Shown: in pieces, positions 1 through 7,946 of the stretch
How positions within the stretch are numbered: the first letter of the stretch is position 1
Layout of the letters: every line of letters begins with the position of its first letter
DNA from: Solirubrobacteraceae bacterium
GTDB taxonomy: Bacteria > Actinomycetota > Thermoleophilia > Solirubrobacterales > Solirubrobacteraceae
Assembly (NCBI GenBank): GCA_025451035.1
Contig: JANWLE010000063.1
Location: 26,836-90,835 of the forward strand
Direction: 5' to 3'
DNA length: 64,000 nucleotides
Position numbers and translations under genes: made by a program
The notes under the pieces: generated by a model
Told to the model about the DNA's origin: nothing
What the model saw: only the letters and a program-made list of their open reading frames with translations
Databases searched by the model: none

Positions 1-56
1 GCGCCTCGCTTGTCTCGTCTTCTAGTTGGCTTTTGGCGGCCGCGTTGCTTTCCCAC
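1..56 (-). CDS. rpsR: Ribosomal protein bS18, 5' end only (runs off the window)
   Basis: A GTG start at base 56 on the minus strand opens a frame that reads VGKQRGRQKPTRRRDKRG before the window ends. This very basic, Arg/Lys-rich N-terminus fits small-subunit protein bS18. The frame is too short for the ORF track. An AGCGAGG ribosome-binding site lies 7 bases upstream. It starts 30 bases after the ssb stop, which is the usual rpsF-ssb-rpsR order. bS18 binds 16S rRNA together with bS6. Only 18 codons are visible, so identity rests on composition and gene order. Confidence 0.62.
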   Translation of the reverse strand, partial: MGKQRGRQKPTRRRDKRG

Positions 57-86
57 TTCAAGACCTCGCTGTGCTGTGTGGCTGAC

Positions 87-557
87 TTAGAACGGAATTT
101 CGTCCTCGCCGGCTCCTGCACCGACCGGTACCGGCTGGAAATCCCGCTCATCTACCGGGACATCACTCTCGATACCACCCCCGTTGCTCGCAAAGCCGCC
201 ACCGCCACCGGTGCCCTCGCGCGAGCCGAGGAATTGGACTGAATCAGCGATGATATCGATTGCGCTGCGTTTCGTGCCGTCTTGTGCCTCCCACTCCCGC
301 CATTCGAGGCGTCCGTCGATGGCCACAGGGCGTCCCTTGGAGAGATAGCGCGCGGCATTCTCGCCCTGCGCACCCCACACCTTGACGTTGAAGTAGTTGG
401 GCTTGTCGACCCATTCGCCGCTGGCGTTGTCCTTGCGACGGGTGTTGCAGGCGATGCGCAGCTCGCACACCGAGGTGCCGCTCGGCAGCGAGCGCAGCTC
501 CGGGTCCGCGGTCAGGTTCCCGGTCATCACGACTCTGTTGATGTTTGTAGCGGCCAT
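87..557 (-). CDS. ssb: Single-stranded DNA-binding protein
   Basis: This gene encodes the 156-residue SSB that coats single-stranded DNA during replication, recombination and repair. Residues 1 to about 110 form the OB-fold, with the family patterns NRVVMTGNLTADPELR near the start and YLSKGRPVAIDGRLEWREW in the middle. A short Gly-rich linker follows, and the chain ends in the acidic tip DEIPF, which in this family recruits partner proteins. The ATG at 557 is preceded by a strong GGAAAGGAG site. It lies between the fatty-acid-hydroxylase gene and rpsR, in the context of the usual rpsF-ssb-rpsR cluster. Confidence 0.97.
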   Translation of the reverse strand: MAATNINRVVMTGNLTADPELRSLPSGTSVCELRIACNTRRKDNASGEWVDKPNYFNVKVWGAQGENAARYLSKGRPVAIDGRLEWREWEAQDGTKRSAIDIIADSVQFLGSREGTGGGGGFASNGGGIESDVPVDERDFQPVPVGAGAGEDEIPF

Positions 558-679
558 GACGCTCCTTTCCAGATCTCTTGCGCCTTATTTGACTCTGCCG
601 CCGAGTGTAGAACGGTCGCCGGGCGTCATTTTTGGCGTGGTGACAGGCAATCCGCTTATTGCGCGGTTTTGCTCGCGAG

Positions 680-700
680 CGTCATCCCTGCGGGATGACG
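680..700 (-). terminator. Hairpin after the hydroxylase gene
   Basis: A perfect 9-bp stem CGTCATCCC/GGGATGACG with a three-base loop starts 7 bases beyond the hydroxylase stop codon. No T-run follows on the minus strand, so it is a candidate terminator or mRNA 3'-end stabiliser rather than a textbook intrinsic terminator. Confidence 0.5.
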
Positions 701-707
701 AATCTCT

Positions 708-1376
708 CTAACCCTTGCTTCGCACTGGCGGCTCGACGGGGCGAGGACGTGGAGATGTGCCGAACACCTCGTCCCAGTAGGGCGCGCTGATCCCGAAGCC
801 ACGCGTGTCGTCCTGGAAGTGGTGGCGCATGTGACGCTCGCGCAGCATCCGGCCCAGGCGTCCCTTCGGGTAGAAGTGATGCACGTAGTAGTGGAGCATG
901 TCGTAGATCAAATAGCCGGTGAAGAAGCCGGCTCCCAGCGCGGCCGCGGGATGGGCTCCAAAGATCTCGTACAGCGTCGCGAGCACCAACGCGCCGAGCG
1001 GCATGCTCACGGCGGGGGGCATCACCAGCCGCAACGGATCGTTGGGGTGCTCGTGGTGGACGCCGTGGATGATCCAGTGCATCCGGGCTCCGAGGCCATC
1101 CTGCGGCTCGAAGTGAAAGATGATGCGGTGCAACCAGTACTCAAACAGCGTCCACAGGCCGTAGCCGCCCGCGAGCAGGCCGACCACCGCGAGCACGTTG
1201 ATGTAGGCGAGCGCCCATACCAGCAACACGACGATCGCCGGTACGAAGATGATCAGCGGCACCGAAGGGTGCACACGCGAAAGCAAGTCGAGCACTCTAG
1301 AGTCGAACATGCGCGGTGACGCGCGCAACACGTCGCTTCTGCTGATGTTTGCCGCCTCGCGCTCGGTGCCGCTCAT
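708..1376 (-). CDS. Sterol desaturase/fatty acid hydroxylase family membrane protein
   Basis: A 222-residue integral membrane di-iron oxygenase of the fatty acid hydroxylase superfamily. Two or more hydrophobic helices (about residues 38-78 and 120-165) frame the family's histidine clusters: WLHRIIFH (HX4H), HGVHHEH, HYYVHH and RHMRHH. These ligands hold the two irons that hydroxylate or desaturate a lipid chain. The spacing resembles the Scs7-type fatty acid 2-hydroxylase catalytic core, but no cytochrome b5 domain is present. The substrate cannot be read from sequence. GGAAGGGGAAGC precedes the ATG. It sits between rpsF and ssb, which are normally adjacent, with a hairpin on each side suggesting its own transcription unit. 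Confidence 0.85.
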   Translation of the reverse strand: MSGTEREAANISRSDVLRASPRMFDSRVLDLLSRVHPSVPLIIFVPAIVVLLVWALAYINVLAVVGLLAGGYGLWTLFEYWLHRIIFHFEPQDGLGARMHWIIHGVHHEHPNDPLRLVMPPAVSMPLGALVLATLYEIFGAHPAAALGAGFFTGYLIYDMLHYYVHHFYPKGRLGRMLRERHMRHHFQDDTRGFGISAPYWDEVFGTSPRPRPVEPPVRSKG

Positions 1377-1440
1377 GCTTCCCCTTCCATACCCGCTATC
1401 GCGACGATTTTATTACGCAAATCTCTGCTATAGCGAGGAA

Positions 1441-1462
1441 ATGGCCGAGCGACCTCGGCCAT
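1441..1462 (-). terminator. Hairpin downstream of rpsF
   Basis: A perfect 9-bp stem ATGGCCGAG/CTCGGCCAT with a CGAC loop lies 15 bases after the rpsF stop on the minus strand. Followed by TTCCTC, it is a plausible end of the rpsF transcript. Confidence 0.55.
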
Positions 1463-1477
1463 GCGGCAGGCGCGGTC

Positions 1478-1867
1478 CTAGGACTCGGCCAGCGCAGGGG
1501 CCGCGTCGGCCTCGGGGCGAGCCTGGCTTGAGACCTCGCCGCCCTGCATGTGCGGCGCCGGTGGCGTCCCCGGCTTCAGCTTGACGATGCGAAAGCGCAC
1601 GATCCCGTCGGTGATCCGCAGCGTCCGGTCCAGATCGTGCAGCAGCGCGGGGGTGGAGGCGTGGAACTGCAGCAGGTGATACTCAGCGGTGCTCTTGTGC
1701 GCGATCGGGTAGGTCAGCGCCCGGCCGCCCCACTCGTCGTGGCGCAGGAGCTCACCGCGGGCTGAGATCGCATCGCGCGAGTCCGCGACGATCTTCGCTC
1801 GCGTGGACTCCTCTGCACCTTGGTCGAGGAGCAGGACGAGATCGTATGTCGGTGCTGGTGAGCTCAT
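1478..1867 (-). CDS. rpsF: Ribosomal protein bS6
   Basis: Small-subunit protein bS6, which pairs with bS18 on the platform of the 30S subunit. The first 95 residues carry the ferredoxin-like fold with the family features YDLVLLLDQGA, GGRALTYPIAHKSTAEYHLLQF and a C-terminal strand ending GIVRFRIVKLKPG. A Pro/Ala/Glu-rich tail makes the 129-residue protein about 30 residues longer than a minimal bS6, as in many actinobacteria. No Shine-Dalgarno site precedes the ATG; a T-rich tract and a hairpin occupy that place instead (see the separate leader feature). Confidence 0.95.
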   Translation of the reverse strand: MSSPAPTYDLVLLLDQGAEESTRAKIVADSRDAISARGELLRHDEWGGRALTYPIAHKSTAEYHLLQFHASTPALLHDLDRTLRITDGIVRFRIVKLKPGTPPAPHMQGGEVSSQARPEADAAPALAES

Positions 1868-1880
1868 CAGAAAACAAACA

Positions 1881-1911
1881 CCCGCGTAAAGACGCGGGGA
1901 GGTGGATCATA
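1881..1911 (-). promoter_or_regulatory. rpsF promoter -10 and 5'-leader hairpin
   Basis: On the minus strand an extended -10 (TGTTATGAT) ends at 1906. Transcription starting about 7 bases later would begin right at a perfect 7-bp stem, CCCGCGT/ACGCGGG with loop CTTT (1898-1881). The stem is followed by TGTTTGTTTTCTG and then the rpsF ATG. The leader would be only about 32 nt. The hairpin plus T-run has intrinsic-terminator form and may be an attenuator or an autoregulatory site for bS6:bS18. I do not see the conserved CCG bulge of the known S6:S18 RNA motif. Confidence 0.5.
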
Positions 1912-1959
1912 ACAGCGTGCGGGCGCAGGGTGCGCCGGCGTGAAGCGGCGAGGATCCCT

Positions 1960-3438
1960 TCAGCTGTCCCTCGACTGACCCAGGCCCTTCGCGCGGATGT
2001 CGGCGAGCTGCTCGTCGATCCAGTCGCCGGGGTCCCGTGAGGTCACGATCTCGACGAGTCCCTGGGCGCGACGGCGGCGCTCGGACACCTCCATCGTCAG
2101 TGCGGCATAGATCGAGTCGGCCAGCTCCTGGATGTCGAACGGGTTCACAGAAAGGGCGTACTGGCCCAGCTCCTCGTGCGCGCCGGTGTTCTCCGAGAGG
2201 ATCGAGACGCCCTCTCGCTCGTTGACGATCGGCCCCTCCTTGGCGACGAGGTTCATGCCGTCGAACATGGCATTGACCAGTAGCACGTCATAGTGCTTGT
2301 AGGCGGCCATTGCCTCCTCGAGATCATCCCTGAGCTTCAACTGGATCGGCATCCAATCGGGCGTGCCATGCCTGTGGTTGACGACCGCCACGAGCGCCTC
2401 GATGCGCTCCAGGTACTCGGCGTACTGCGGCACGTCTGTACGCGAGGGCATCATCTGCGCGACGAACGTCACGCGCTCTGAGAACTCGGGGTGCTGGTCG
2501 AGGAACAGGTCGAAGGCCGAGAAGCCGCGCAGCACGTTCTTCGAGAGGTCAGCCCTGTCGACGCGTAGGATCAGAAAGTCCCTGCGGCGCCGCAGAAGCT
2601 CCTTCTCGTAGTCGGCCACGCGTGGCCCCTGAGCCAAGCGCCCCGTGGCCTTGTGGTCGATCGGCAGGGGATATGCCCTGACCCAGATCTCGCGCCCACC
2701 GAAGCGAACGATGCCGCGCTCGAAGTCCACCTCGAGGTCCATCAGGTCTTGGCAGCACTGCAGGAAGTTGCGTCTGTAGGAGCGGGTGTGAAAGCCGACG
2801 ATGTCGTTCGCCAGAAGACCCGTGAAGATCTCCTGGCGAATGTGGGAAGGAAGCACCCGCCAAGAGTCGGACTGGGTCCAGGGAATGTGGACGAAATGAT
2901 GCAAAAAGACGTCCGGACGCGCCCTACGGACGAGATCGGGGAGCGTGTACAGGTGGTAGTCGTGCACCATCACGACCGGCTCGGCCTGGCCCTCGAGCTC
3001 CTCGACGACGGCGCGCGCGAGGTCTTCGTTGACGACGTTGTAGCCGAACTCGAACGCCTCGATCTCCTCGCGGCGGATGTCGGGAGCGTTGGAGAGATCC
3101 CACAGGTAGTGCTGGATGAACCACAGCATCGGGTTGGCGAAAACGTTGTAGAAGCGGTCGTAGGCCTCCGGATTGGATGCCACGAGCCGCACCTGGTACT
3201 CGCCGCCCGCGGGAGAGCGCACTGGGAACGCCCGCCCGTGGTTGCGGCGGGACGCCTCGACATCGTGGTCGGTCATGGCCGACGCGATCCAGAGCGCCTC
3301 CCGGTGGGAGGCCAGGCCCGTGAGGGCGGTGACCAGGCCGCCGGAGCCACGCTGCACTTCGCCGTTGGGCTGGAAGGTCACGGGACCGCGATTAGAGACC
3401 AGCACGAGCGGGGTCCGCTGTGCCGGCGAGCGGCTCAT
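1960..3438 (-). CDS. otsA: Trehalose-6-phosphate synthase, GT20 family
   Basis: A 492-residue GT20 glycosyltransferase that joins NDP-glucose and glucose-6-phosphate to make trehalose-6-phosphate in the cytoplasm. Diagnostic stretches run in order: RGSGGLVTALTGL in the N-terminal loop, NPMLWFIQHYLW, VMVHDYHLYTLP, HIPWTQ, the RTDVPQYAEY region and FDGMNLVAKEG near the C-terminal nucleotide site. Its GTG/ATG region overlaps the treT stop by four bases (ATGA), so the two are translationally coupled. No T6P phosphatase gene (otsB) is in the window. Confidence 0.94.
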   Translation of the reverse strand: MSRSPAQRTPLVLVSNRGPVTFQPNGEVQRGSGGLVTALTGLASHREALWIASAMTDHDVEASRRNHGRAFPVRSPAGGEYQVRLVASNPEAYDRFYNVFANPMLWFIQHYLWDLSNAPDIRREEIEAFEFGYNVVNEDLARAVVEELEGQAEPVVMVHDYHLYTLPDLVRRARPDVFLHHFVHIPWTQSDSWRVLPSHIRQEIFTGLLANDIVGFHTRSYRRNFLQCCQDLMDLEVDFERGIVRFGGREIWVRAYPLPIDHKATGRLAQGPRVADYEKELLRRRRDFLILRVDRADLSKNVLRGFSAFDLFLDQHPEFSERVTFVAQMMPSRTDVPQYAEYLERIEALVAVVNHRHGTPDWMPIQLKLRDDLEEAMAAYKHYDVLLVNAMFDGMNLVAKEGPIVNEREGVSILSENTGAHEELGQYALSVNPFDIQELADSIYAALTMEVSERRRRAQGLVEIVTSRDPGDWIDEQLADIRAKGLGQSRDS

Positions 3439-4670
3439 GATTGCTGCAGCTCCCTGAAGATTCGCAGGTAGTCGCGCAGATATCTCGGCGTGAGGAAGTG
3501 GGCCCGCACGTGCTCCTTGCCGCGCCGGCCCAGCATCTTTCCGAGCGCCGGATCCTCCATGATCTCGAGCGTCCGCTTAGCGCAATCCTCGACGTTCGAG
3601 ACGAGGAAGCCCGTGACGCCATCCTCGACCTGCAGCGGGATGCCGCCGACGTTGCCGCCGATGAAAGGCCGCGCCTTCCAGATCGCCTCGGAGACCGTCA
3701 GCCCGAAACCCTCGCGCGTGGACTTCTGGATCACGACATCGGCGTGCGACTGGAAGGCATTGACCTCGATCGCGCCGACGTTGTTGAAGTTGTTGAGGAT
3801 GTGTATGTCTGGGTCGCCTTCGGCATGCGCGATCGTCGCGTTGAAGAAATCCCACCCCTCTGGGTCATCGGAGGCCATCGACCCGACCAGCGCGAGCTGC
3901 ATCGTGGAGATGCTCTCCTTGACGATGCGGTAGGTGTCGATCACTCCCAGCGGGTCCTTCCATGGGTCAAAGCGCGAGACCTGACACATCAGCGGCCGGT
4001 CAATGTCGATCCCGAACTGCCCGCACACGTACGAGGCGTCCTCGGGCGAGAGCGCCATGTTCTTCGGGGTCAGCGGGTCGATTGCGGGCGGGACGATGTG
4101 AACGTGGCCGTTCATCCCTGCAGGCACGTAGTCGGGCGTGTGAAAGAGCGCCTGTGGATAGTCGGCTATGTATGGCAGCAGGCGCTCGATCGTCTGCTGG
4201 TTGGGGGTCGACAGGTCGATGTGGCAGCGCCACAGCCAACCCGCGGCCTTCTCCGGCACCAGCTTGTACAGGGCAGCCGGCTGGGGGTCGTGGATCAAGC
4301 ACACATCCCAGCCGCCCGCGAGCTCGCGGGCGTTCATCTCGTTGTAGCGGCGCCAGGTCTCCCACTGCTCCTCGGTCAAGTCCTGGGGAGCGCCCTGCAG
4401 CGCATTGTGCATCAGCTTGGTCGCGTTGAAGAATTCCTCGCGCCCGTAGATAACCTGCCACTCGCACTCCAGACCCACATCGCGCATCAGCGGGACCAGC
4501 GTGTAGAGGATCTCCGATACGCCGCCCCCAAAGGCCGTGGCGGAGAGATGCACCACGCGGCTGCCCTTCAGCGGCTCGGCGAGCTCACGGATTTCATCTA
4601 TCAGACCACGCCCGCAGATGTGGGTGTAGTCGGCGAGAGTCTTGTGACCTGTCGCGACGGGCTGGAGCAC
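3435..4670 (-). CDS. treT: Trehalose synthase, TreT-like GT4 glycosyltransferase
   Basis: A 411-residue retaining GT4 transferase matching the TreT/trehalose phosphorylase branch, which reversibly joins NDP-glucose and free glucose into trehalose. Visible features are the acceptor-side N-domain (VVHLSATAFGGGVSEIL, LIHDPQPAAL), the hinge VSRFDPWKDPLG, and the donor site EGFGLTVSEAIWKARPFIG with the conserved E-X7-E. The start is GTG at 4670; an in-frame TGA lies 30 bases upstream and no other start codon fits. It is the first gene of a two-gene operon with otsA and is divergent from the M28-like gene. TreT versus trehalose phosphorylase activity cannot be separated from sequence alone. Confidence 0.85.
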   Translation of the reverse strand: MLQPVATGHKTLADYTHICGRGLIDEIRELAEPLKGSRVVHLSATAFGGGVSEILYTLVPLMRDVGLECEWQVIYGREEFFNATKLMHNALQGAPQDLTEEQWETWRRYNEMNARELAGGWDVCLIHDPQPAALYKLVPEKAAGWLWRCHIDLSTPNQQTIERLLPYIADYPQALFHTPDYVPAGMNGHVHIVPPAIDPLTPKNMALSPEDASYVCGQFGIDIDRPLMCQVSRFDPWKDPLGVIDTYRIVKESISTMQLALVGSMASDDPEGWDFFNATIAHAEGDPDIHILNNFNNVGAIEVNAFQSHADVVIQKSTREGFGLTVSEAIWKARPFIGGNVGGIPLQVEDGVTGFLVSNVEDCAKRTLEIMEDPALGKMLGRRGKEHVRAHFLTPRYLRDYLRIFRELQQS

Positions 4671-4801
4671 CGGCGCAAGATACTCAAGCGGACACCGTCA
4701 TGTAAGCACCTTGTTGCCGGCGCGCGGGCGAAGTGCTTTCCGCCGGCTCCATCGGGCCGGCGGCTATGGGCGGGCCGTGCGGTTAAGGTTGGTCTTTGCA
4801 G

Positions 4802-6574
4802 ATGTTCAACGGACGCATCTACCGGGTCGCTTTGCTGCCGCTGCTGCTAGCGGTGGTGGTCGCCGGATTCTCCTTCACCGGTCCTCCGGCGCCTGTCAGC
4901 TCGAACCTGGCTCCGGACGCCTTCAACGGGACGCGCGCCGCCGAAGAGCTCATGCGCCTGAGCCGGGAATTCCCTGCGCGCCGTCCGGGTGGCGTCGGGG
5001 ACGAACGCCTCGCGCTACGCATCGAGCGGGAGATCCGGAAGCTGGGGGCCCCAGCCAATGGAGGCTTTCGCGTGTCGGTGCATCGCTTCAACGCGCAGAC
5101 GATCGATGGCCAGCGAACCCTCACGAACGTAGTGGCTGAGCGCCCCGGCTCCACTGGGGCGAGCCCGATCGTGGTCCTTGCCCATCGCGACGCCGCCGGC
5201 GTCGGGGCGCGGGCGGAGCTATCGGGTACAGCGGTGCTGCTCGAGCTGGCGCGGGTGTTCGCGAGCCGCGAGACGCGCCGCACGATCATCCTCGTCTCCA
5301 CCAGCGGAGGCAGCGGAGGGGACGCGGGAGCCGCTGAGTTCGCCGCGGAATCGCCGCGGCCGCTGGACGCGGCCATCGTGCTGGGGGACCTCGCCTCGAG
5401 CCGGACGCACACACCGTTCGTCGTCTCCTACTCCGATGGTTTGGGCAATGCTCCTGCGCGGCTGACCGCCACCGTGCAGAACTCGATCACGCAGGAGATC
5501 GGCGCGCAGCCTGGCACACCCAGCCTCATAGCCCAGTTTGCGCACCTGGCGTTCCCCTTGGCCACCGGCGAGCAGGGACCGCTCAACGCCCAGGGGATTG
5601 CCGCCGTACTGGTGCAGGTCAGCGGCGTACGCGGTCCGTCTGCCCACGCGCAGATCTGCCCTGAGCGCATCGATAACTTCGGTCGCGCCGTGCTCAACGC
5701 GATAGACGCGTTCGACACCGCCCCTGACATCTCCTCGAGCTCTGAAGCGACGCTCGCCTTTCACGGCGAGCTGATCCCGGGCTGGGCGCTGCGCCTGCTC
5801 GCTATCGCCATGATCCTGCCTGTCCTGTTGCTTGCAATCGATGCTTTTGCGCGTGTGCGACGCCGCCGCGAAGCGGTCGCCGGCTGGGCTATGTGGACGT
5901 TGTCTTTGGCCGCTCCGTTTCTGGCGTGCGCGCTGCTGGTTGTGGTTCTGGCAGCGCTGGGACTGGCCGGCGCCAGTCCACCGGAGGCAGTCTCAGCGCA
6001 GGCGCTGTCACTGGGTGCCACGGCGATCGCGAGGATCGCCGTGATCGGGCTCATCTTCTTGTGCGCCTGGTGGGGCCGCTTCAGGCTGATGCGGCATCTG
6101 CCTGCGCTAGGGCGACCAGACACCCCGGCGGCCGGGGTAGCCGTCTTGCTCGTCTTCATCGCAGCGACGCTGTTGGTGTGGCTGGCGAACCCCTTCGCCG
6201 CACTGCTGCTAATCCCCGTGCTGCACCTGCTTGCGCTCATCGCCGATCCTGAGCTGCGTTCCTCACGCCCGGTTGGCTTGGCGCTGCTCGGCCTTGCGCT
6301 GACACCCGCCTGCGGTCTGCTCGCCTTCTATGCGCACGAGCTCGGTCTCGGTCCGCTTGGCGCCGCCTGGACTGTGTTGACGCTCACCGGTGCCCAGCTC
6401 GGACTGTTCGGTGTGATCCTCGCGAGCGTGGTAGCGGGCTGCCTGCTTGGGGTGCTGCTGCTGGCGCTCCAGGGGCGAGCGCATACGCACGTTTCCGGCG
6501 AGAGCGTGGCCGGTGGACGTGTCTACCCCACGAGCCACCCGCTCGACTGGCAGGAGCCGCTGCTGCGCAGCTGA
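4802..6574 (+). CDS. M28-like (Zn aminopeptidase-fold) membrane protein with incomplete metal site
   Basis: A 590-residue protein with an N-terminal signal anchor (VALLPLLLAVVVAGFSF), an extracytoplasmic M28 peptidase-like domain to about residue 310, then roughly eight hydrophobic helices. The domain keeps the HxD-type first ligand (LAHRD), a later Asp (VLGDL) and a final His (SAHAQ). The bridging Asp region reads RAELSGTA and the catalytic Glu-Glu pair is replaced by TSGGSGGD. It is therefore probably not a standard aminopeptidase. ATG 4802 is preferred over TTG 4796. It is divergent from treT and monocistronic. Confidence 0.7.
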   Translation: MFNGRIYRVALLPLLLAVVVAGFSFTGPPAPVSSNLAPDAFNGTRAAEELMRLSREFPARRPGGVGDERLALRIEREIRKLGAPANGGFRVSVHRFNAQTIDGQRTLTNVVAERPGSTGASPIVVLAHRDAAGVGARAELSGTAVLLELARVFASRETRRTIILVSTSGGSGGDAGAAEFAAESPRPLDAAIVLGDLASSRTHTPFVVSYSDGLGNAPARLTATVQNSITQEIGAQPGTPSLIAQFAHLAFPLATGEQGPLNAQGIAAVLVQVSGVRGPSAHAQICPERIDNFGRAVLNAIDAFDTAPDISSSSEATLAFHGELIPGWALRLLAIAMILPVLLLAIDAFARVRRRREAVAGWAMWTLSLAAPFLACALLVVVLAALGLAGASPPEAVSAQALSLGATAIARIAVIGLIFLCAWWGRFRLMRHLPALGRPDTPAAGVAVLLVFIAATLLVWLANPFAALLLIPVLHLLALIADPELRSSRPVGLALLGLALTPACGLLAFYAHELGLGPLGAAWTVLTLTGAQLGLFGVILASVVAGCLLGVLLLALQGRAHTHVSGESVAGGRVYPTSHPLDWQEPLLRS

Positions 6575-6674
6575 AGGACTCAAGCGGCGACAGACGAGAG
6601 CTTCGCTGTGCGTTGTTCAGACCGCCCGGACGTCGGGACTCCAGGCGAAAGGGCCAGCTAGCCAAGTGCAGCAG

Positions 6675-7544
6675 CTAGGCGAGGTGCTCGAAGCCGCGCA
6701 GTGCTTGGCGGGCTCCGTTGTGCCTGAGGACGACCTCCGCCGGGCCCTCGACGATGCGGCCAATCCAGGTCAGATCGGCCCCGCCGGCTACCCGTTTGTA
6801 GGCATGGCTGACACGATCCATGCGCTTGCTGGGCACACAGACACACAGCTCGTAGTCTTCGCCCGCGGTCGCCGCGGCGTTCCAATCGGGAACCCCCATG
6901 CGGGCGGCTGTTCGCTCGGTGGCCTCGTTGGTCGGCAGTCGCTCCAGTTCGAGCTCGACCGTCACTCCCGAGGCCCGCGCGATGTGAAACGCGTCGGTCG
7001 CGATCCCGTCGGAAAGGTCGATCATGGCGTGGCCCCCTGCCTGCGCGAGCGCCCGGCCCTCCTTCAGGCGCGGCAGCGGCCGCAGTGGACGTCCCCCGAG
7101 GCTGCCAGTGACCGCCACCTGATCGCCGGGCCGCGCTCCCTCCCTGCCAAGCAGACGCTGGTCGCGCTCGGCCCACCCCACAACGGTTACGCTCGCCAGC
7201 AGGACGGGCGCGCTAACCACATCGCCGCCGGCGATCGTCGTACCCGTCCGTTCGGCGAGCTGCTCGGCGCCGAGCATTACCTCGAGCGCCTGCTCCTCAC
7301 TGACGTGGCTGGGGACGCCGAGCGCCATGTACGCCTCGCCGGTCTGGGCCCCCATTGCGGCGATGTCCGACAGCGCCCCCGCGAGGGCGCGCCAGCCTAT
7401 GTCCTGGAAGGAGAGGTCTGGATCGTCGAGCGTGAAGTGGACGCCCTCGACCACCATGTCGACGGTCGTCACGCACAGCTTCAGCGCTTTCACGACAGCG
7501 GCGTCGTCGCCAATGGAACGCACGACACGCTCGCCGCGTGGCAC
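6675..7544 (-). CDS. thiL: Thiamine-monophosphate kinase
   Basis: ThiL phosphorylates thiamine monophosphate to the active cofactor thiamine diphosphate, the last step of the pathway. Family motifs are SIGDDAAVV (Mg/ATP site), [50 protein letters not shown] and TAGEDYELC. Called from the GTG at 7544 (289 residues), it lacks part of the usual N-terminus: in-frame codons upstream read [17 protein letters not shown], resembling other ThiL proteins, but no ATG, GTG or TTG occurs before the in-frame TAG. The true start may be a rare codon (ATT or CTG). It lies downstream of infA on the same strand. Confidence 0.92.
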   Translation of the reverse strand: MPRGERVVRSIGDDAAVVKALKLCVTTVDMVVEGVHFTLDDPDLSFQDIGWRALAGALSDIAAMGAQTGEAYMALGVPSHVSEEQALEVMLGAEQLAERTGTTIAGGDVVSAPVLLASVTVVGWAERDQRLLGREGARPGDQVAVTGSLGGRPLRPLPRLKEGRALAQAGGHAMIDLSDGIATDAFHIARASGVTVELELERLPTNEATERTAARMGVPDWNAAATAGEDYELCVCVPSKRMDRVSHAYKRVAGGADLTWIGRIVEGPAEVVLRHNGARQALRGFEHLA

Positions 7545-7647
7545 GAGCGCGGCCGTGATCGACTCGATCAGCGAAAGCTCGGGAATCTCCCCGCCCTATT
7601 CGCCTGGGCGGCTTGAGCGCCTGATTTGAGGATGTCCGGCCCCGTGC

Positions 7648-7866
7648 TCAGCGGTGCCTGTAAACGATTCGCGCACGGTCCAAGTCGTAGGGGGAGAGCT
7701 CGCAGCGCACGCGATCGCCGGGCAAGATCCGAATCCTGAAGCGGCGCATCTTGCCGGCCACATGCCCGAGTACGACGTGATCGTTGTCTAGCCGGACGCG
7801 GAACATCGCGTTGGGCAGTGCCTCGATCACCTCACCCTCGAATTCGACCTTGTCTTCCTTTGCCAC
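7648..7866 (-). CDS. infA: Translation initiation factor IF-1
   Basis: A 72-residue IF-1: an OB-fold protein that binds the 30S A site and helps IF-2 and IF-3 during initiation. The chain shows the family signature in order: [47 protein letters not shown] and [15 protein letters not shown]. Length is exactly typical. Unusually it lies between a penicillin-binding protein gene and thiL rather than in the ribosomal protein/secY region. Whether a second infA exists elsewhere cannot be seen here. Confidence 0.97.
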   Translation of the reverse strand: MAKEDKVEFEGEVIEALPNAMFRVRLDNDHVVLGHVAGKMRRFRIRILPGDRVRCELSPYDLDRARIVYRHR

Positions 7867-7946
7867 CGTTTGCGTCCAATCCGGTCGTCCTCCGCGGCCG
7901 CGGAGGATCCACCATTTGCGATATTCCGCCTAGCAAACTACCAGTG

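Noticed and set aside
3441-4850. 469-residue plus-strand ORF
   Set aside because: It is the antisense shadow of treT; no domain features, and the sense frame is a clear glycosyltransferase.
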